Part shown: in pieces, positions 14,387-16,379 of the stretch
Layout: the number at the start of each line of letters is the position of its first letter
How positions within the stretch are numbered: position 1 is the first letter of the stretch
Source: an uncultured Senegalimassilia sp.
GTDB lineage: Bacteria; Actinomycetota; Coriobacteriia; Coriobacteriales; Eggerthellaceae
Length of the DNA: 16,379 bases
Assembly (NCBI RefSeq): GCF_902464545.1
Contig: NZ_CABQJR010000037.1
Span: 1-16,379 of the forward strand
Direction of reading: 5' to 3'
Notes under the pieces: generated by a model
What the model was told of the DNA's origin: nothing
What the model saw: the letters and a program-made list of their open reading frames with translations, nothing else
The model's database searches: none
Position numbers and translations under genes: made by a program

Positions 14387-14463
14387 CACGAGCTGTGGAA
14401 ATTTGTTGGTTTTCGCCGCTTCACCTGGGGAAACGCAGATATGACTTTTCTCGTGCGGAAGGC

Positions 14464-14472
14464 ATTCTAGCA
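14464..14472 (-). promoter_or_regulatory. Possible second, upstream extended -10 for rpoBC
   Basis: On the minus strand TGCTAGAAT fits an extended -10 element. It would give a leader of about 165 bases. No -35 box is evident. Confidence 0.3.
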
Positions 14473-14798
14473 CGGCGGACGGCGCGGCGCCGATCGGACG
14501 CGGAAAAGCCTTATATGGCAGCATCAGGCGGCGACCCCTGAACCGCGCGATCGCGACGATTCCGGGCACCCGCGCGCCCACGCGGCCAAGGCCGCACCGG
14601 CAGCCCCTGACGTTGCCCCCTTCCGTATCCGCGACGGCGCCCCTCGCCTTCGTCGACGGCCTGCCGCAAGGACGCGAAGGCACAGGGATTCCGGCGTTAT
14701 CGTAGACAACCGCCACTGGGGCCCCATAGGCTGCCGACTGGGGGTACCATGAGCTCCATACCCGATTTCCGGGCATGACAAGAGAGGACCTCCTTACC

Positions 14799-16379
14799 AT
14801 GTATATATCCGGCAACGATGCATCCGCGCAACCGCATCAACGCCCCGTGCTCCGCACCCGTGCAAGCCGCTTCGCCCGCGCCGCCGCGCCGTACCTGGCG
14901 GCCTTCGCCATCCCCTTCTGTGTGCTGCTGGCCGCCTTCGCCATGCGGGGGATCTGGCCCTTCGGCGACGTGTCGGTGATGCTCTACGACATGCCCGTGC
15001 AGTACGCCGAGTACTTCGGCTGGCTCATCCAGGTGCTGCACGGCCAGGGCAACCTGCTGTACAGCAACGCAGCCGGCCTGGGCGGCGGCATGTTCAGCCT
15101 GTTCACCTACTACCTGTCAAGCCCGTTCAACCTGATCGCGTTCTTCTTCACGCCTGAAACCGTGCCGCAGCTGTTCAGCGTCCTATACCTGGTGAAGATC
15201 CCCGCGTGCGCCGTGTGCTGCCTGGTGCTTTTACGCGGAAGGCTTCTGGCGGCGGATGCCGCAAGCTGGCGCGAGGCACGCGCCGCCGCGGCAAACGCCC
15301 CAGCCGGCCGGCAGGCGCTGCTGGTGCTGCTCGCATGCGCCTACGCGCTTACCTCGTACGTTCTGGGATATGCGAGCAACATCATGTGGCTCGACGGCGT
15401 GATCATGGCCCCGCTTGCGGCGCTGGGCACGTATCGCCTGGTGCAGCGCCGCGCATGCGGCGGGCTGTTCGCTGCATGCGCATGCGCCATCGTGTTCAAC
15501 TGGTACACGGGATATATGGTGTGCCTGCTGTGCGTGCTGTGGTTCTTCTACGAGCTGGCGCGCAACCGCAGCCTGCGCGGACGGCGCCTGCGCCGCTGTT
15601 GGCGCTTCGCCGCCACCATGGCGCTCGCCGTGGGCGCGGGCATGGTGGTGCTCATCCCCACGGCGCTGGCGCTTCTGGGCGGCAAGGGCACGCACGCGGG
15701 GCTGGCATCGCTTGCATGCAACACGGGCCTGGCCCGCAACCCGCTTGCGGTGGCCGACCTGTTCTGCATCGGCACCTTACCCGGCATCACCACGCAGGCG
15801 AACCTGCCCGCTCTGACGATATCGGCGCTGGTGCTGGTCGGCGTCGGCATGTTCCTGGCGAACGGGGCCGTCGGGCGGCGCGAGCGCATCGCGGGCGCGG
15901 CATTCGCGCTCGTTATGGCCACGAGCCTGGTGTTCACGCCCGTGGCCACCATCTGGAGCGGGTTCGTGCCCGAAAGCTCCTACACCAACCGCAACGGGTT
16001 CGCCATCCTGCTGGTCATGACGGTGCTTGCCGCCGAGGGCCTGCTGGCGCTTTCGCGGCTCGATGCGCGGCCGCGGCGCAGGTGCGCGCTGCTGGGCGGC
16101 GGCGCGGCGTTCGTGAGCGTTGCCGGATCGGCCGCGTGGCTGTATGTGGCGAAGGGAAGCCTGCCGCAGGCACCCGAGCTGGTAGCGCTGGAATGCGGGC
16201 TGTTGGCGGCGTTCACGCTGCTGGTCACGGGCGCCGCCGGGACGCGCGGCGCTGTTGCGCGACCGGACGACGGAGGCGCACAACGGGTCGGCAGCAAGGC
16301 GGAGCAGGCGGACCGCACGGCGGATGCCGAGCGTGCGGACGCAGACGCCATGCGCGACGCCGCCTTCCCCAGCGCGAAC
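14799..16379 (+). CDS. YfhO-family polytopic membrane protein, 3' end cut off
   Basis: The frame is open from the ATG at 14799 to the window edge (527 codons, no stop). After a basic N-terminus (residues 1-30), the first membrane span (32-49) is followed by an acidic outer loop (FGDVSVMLYDMPVQYAEYF, 55-73). Then come SNAAGLGGGMFSLFTYYLSSPFNLIAFF and many further spans, including the WLDGVIMAPLAALG and FNWYTGYMVCLL segments. This is the pattern of the YfhO family of GT-C-type membrane glycosyltransferases, which decorate envelope glycopolymers such as teichoic acids. Family members usually have 800-900 residues, so about a third is missing. The last 40 visible residues are hydrophilic and Ala/Asp/Glu-rich. 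An in-frame ATG at 14775 would add eight residues. I prefer 14799 because AGAGGA lies 11 bases before it, but this is not certain. Substrate unknown. Confidence 0.8.
   Translation, partial: MYISGNDASAQPHQRPVLRTRASRFARAAAPYLAAFAIPFCVLLAAFAMRGIWPFGDVSVMLYDMPVQYAEYFGWLIQVLHGQGNLLYSNAAGLGGGMFSLFTYYLSSPFNLIAFFFTPETVPQLFSVLYLVKIPACAVCCLVLLRGRLLAADAASWREARAAAANAPAGRQALLVLLACAYALTSYVLGYASNIMWLDGVIMAPLAALGTYRLVQRRACGGLFAACACAIVFNWYTGYMVCLLCVLWFFYELARNRSLRGRRLRRCWRFAATMALAVGAGMVVLIPTALALLGGKGTHAGLASLACNTGLARNPLAVADLFCIGTLPGITTQANLPALTISALVLVGVGMFLANGAVGRRERIAGAAFALVMATSLVFTPVATIWSGFVPESSYTNRNGFAILLVMTVLAAEGLLALSRLDARPRRRCALLGGGAAFVSVAGSAAWLYVAKGSLPQAPELVALECGLLAAFTLLVTGAAGTRGAVARPDDGGAQRVGSKAEQADRTADAERADADAMRDAAFPSAN

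Larger units (their letters stand above)
14292..14798. other. Divergent promoter region between rpoB and the YfhO-family gene
   Basis: The half nearer rpoB is AT-rich and holds the rpoBC promoters and leader. The half nearer the YfhO-family gene is GC-rich and shows no clear promoter or coding sequence. The open frames crossing it lack start signals and recognisable content. Confidence 0.6.

Overview
The window looks like a piece of chromosome from a high-GC, Gram-positive, actinobacterial-type organism, most likely a member of the Coriobacteriia (Eggerthellaceae-like). This placement is an inference from high GC with GC-rich third codon positions, the length and actinobacterial character of RpoB (1184 aa) and RpoC (1470 aa), an EpsC-type serine acetyltransferase, and Ala/Glu-rich proteins. 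No rRNA, tRNA, CRISPR array or insertion sequence was seen.

Layout, left to right. (1) 3-515 (+) is the 3' end of an Ala/Glu-rich coiled-coil protein of unknown function, followed by two sibling terminator hairpins. (2) 992-1909 (-) is a serine O-acetyltransferase, convergent with the first gene and with its own terminator. (3) 1910-2559 is a gene-poor stretch with a 24-bp tandem duplication and a degenerate 27-bp repeat block. (4) 2560-4104 (+) is a secreted, membrane-anchored glucosaminidase-type peptidoglycan hydrolase. (5) 4105-4408 is an intergenic stretch with three strong hairpins between convergent genes. (6) 6224-4409 (-) is a tight two-gene unit, hisE then glmM, one base apart. (7) 14291-6324 (-) is the rpoB-rpoC operon, with abutting stop and start codons, a good sigma70-type promoter with an A-tract upstream, and a terminator directly after rpoC. 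(8) 14799 to the right edge (+) is a divergent, truncated YfhO-family membrane protein.

Together the genes cover RNA polymerase core synthesis, cell-envelope metabolism (GlmM makes the UDP-GlcNAc precursor, the glucosaminidase trims the wall, YfhO may decorate envelope glycopolymers) and two amino-acid pathway enzymes (cysteine, histidine). rpoBC is flanked by neither rplJ-rplL nor rpsL-rpsG, which is an unusual setting.

The most striking observation is at the C-terminus of RpoC. After the conserved end of beta-prime there is an extra segment of about 150 residues. It contains a helix-hairpin-helix domain that lines up, without gaps through its core, with the C-terminal DNA-binding domain of the RNA polymerase alpha subunit. 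It keeps the equivalents of most of the alpha residues known to bind UP-element DNA (R265, N268, G296, K298, E302 in E. coli numbering). The rpoB promoter itself carries an A-tract where an UP element would lie.
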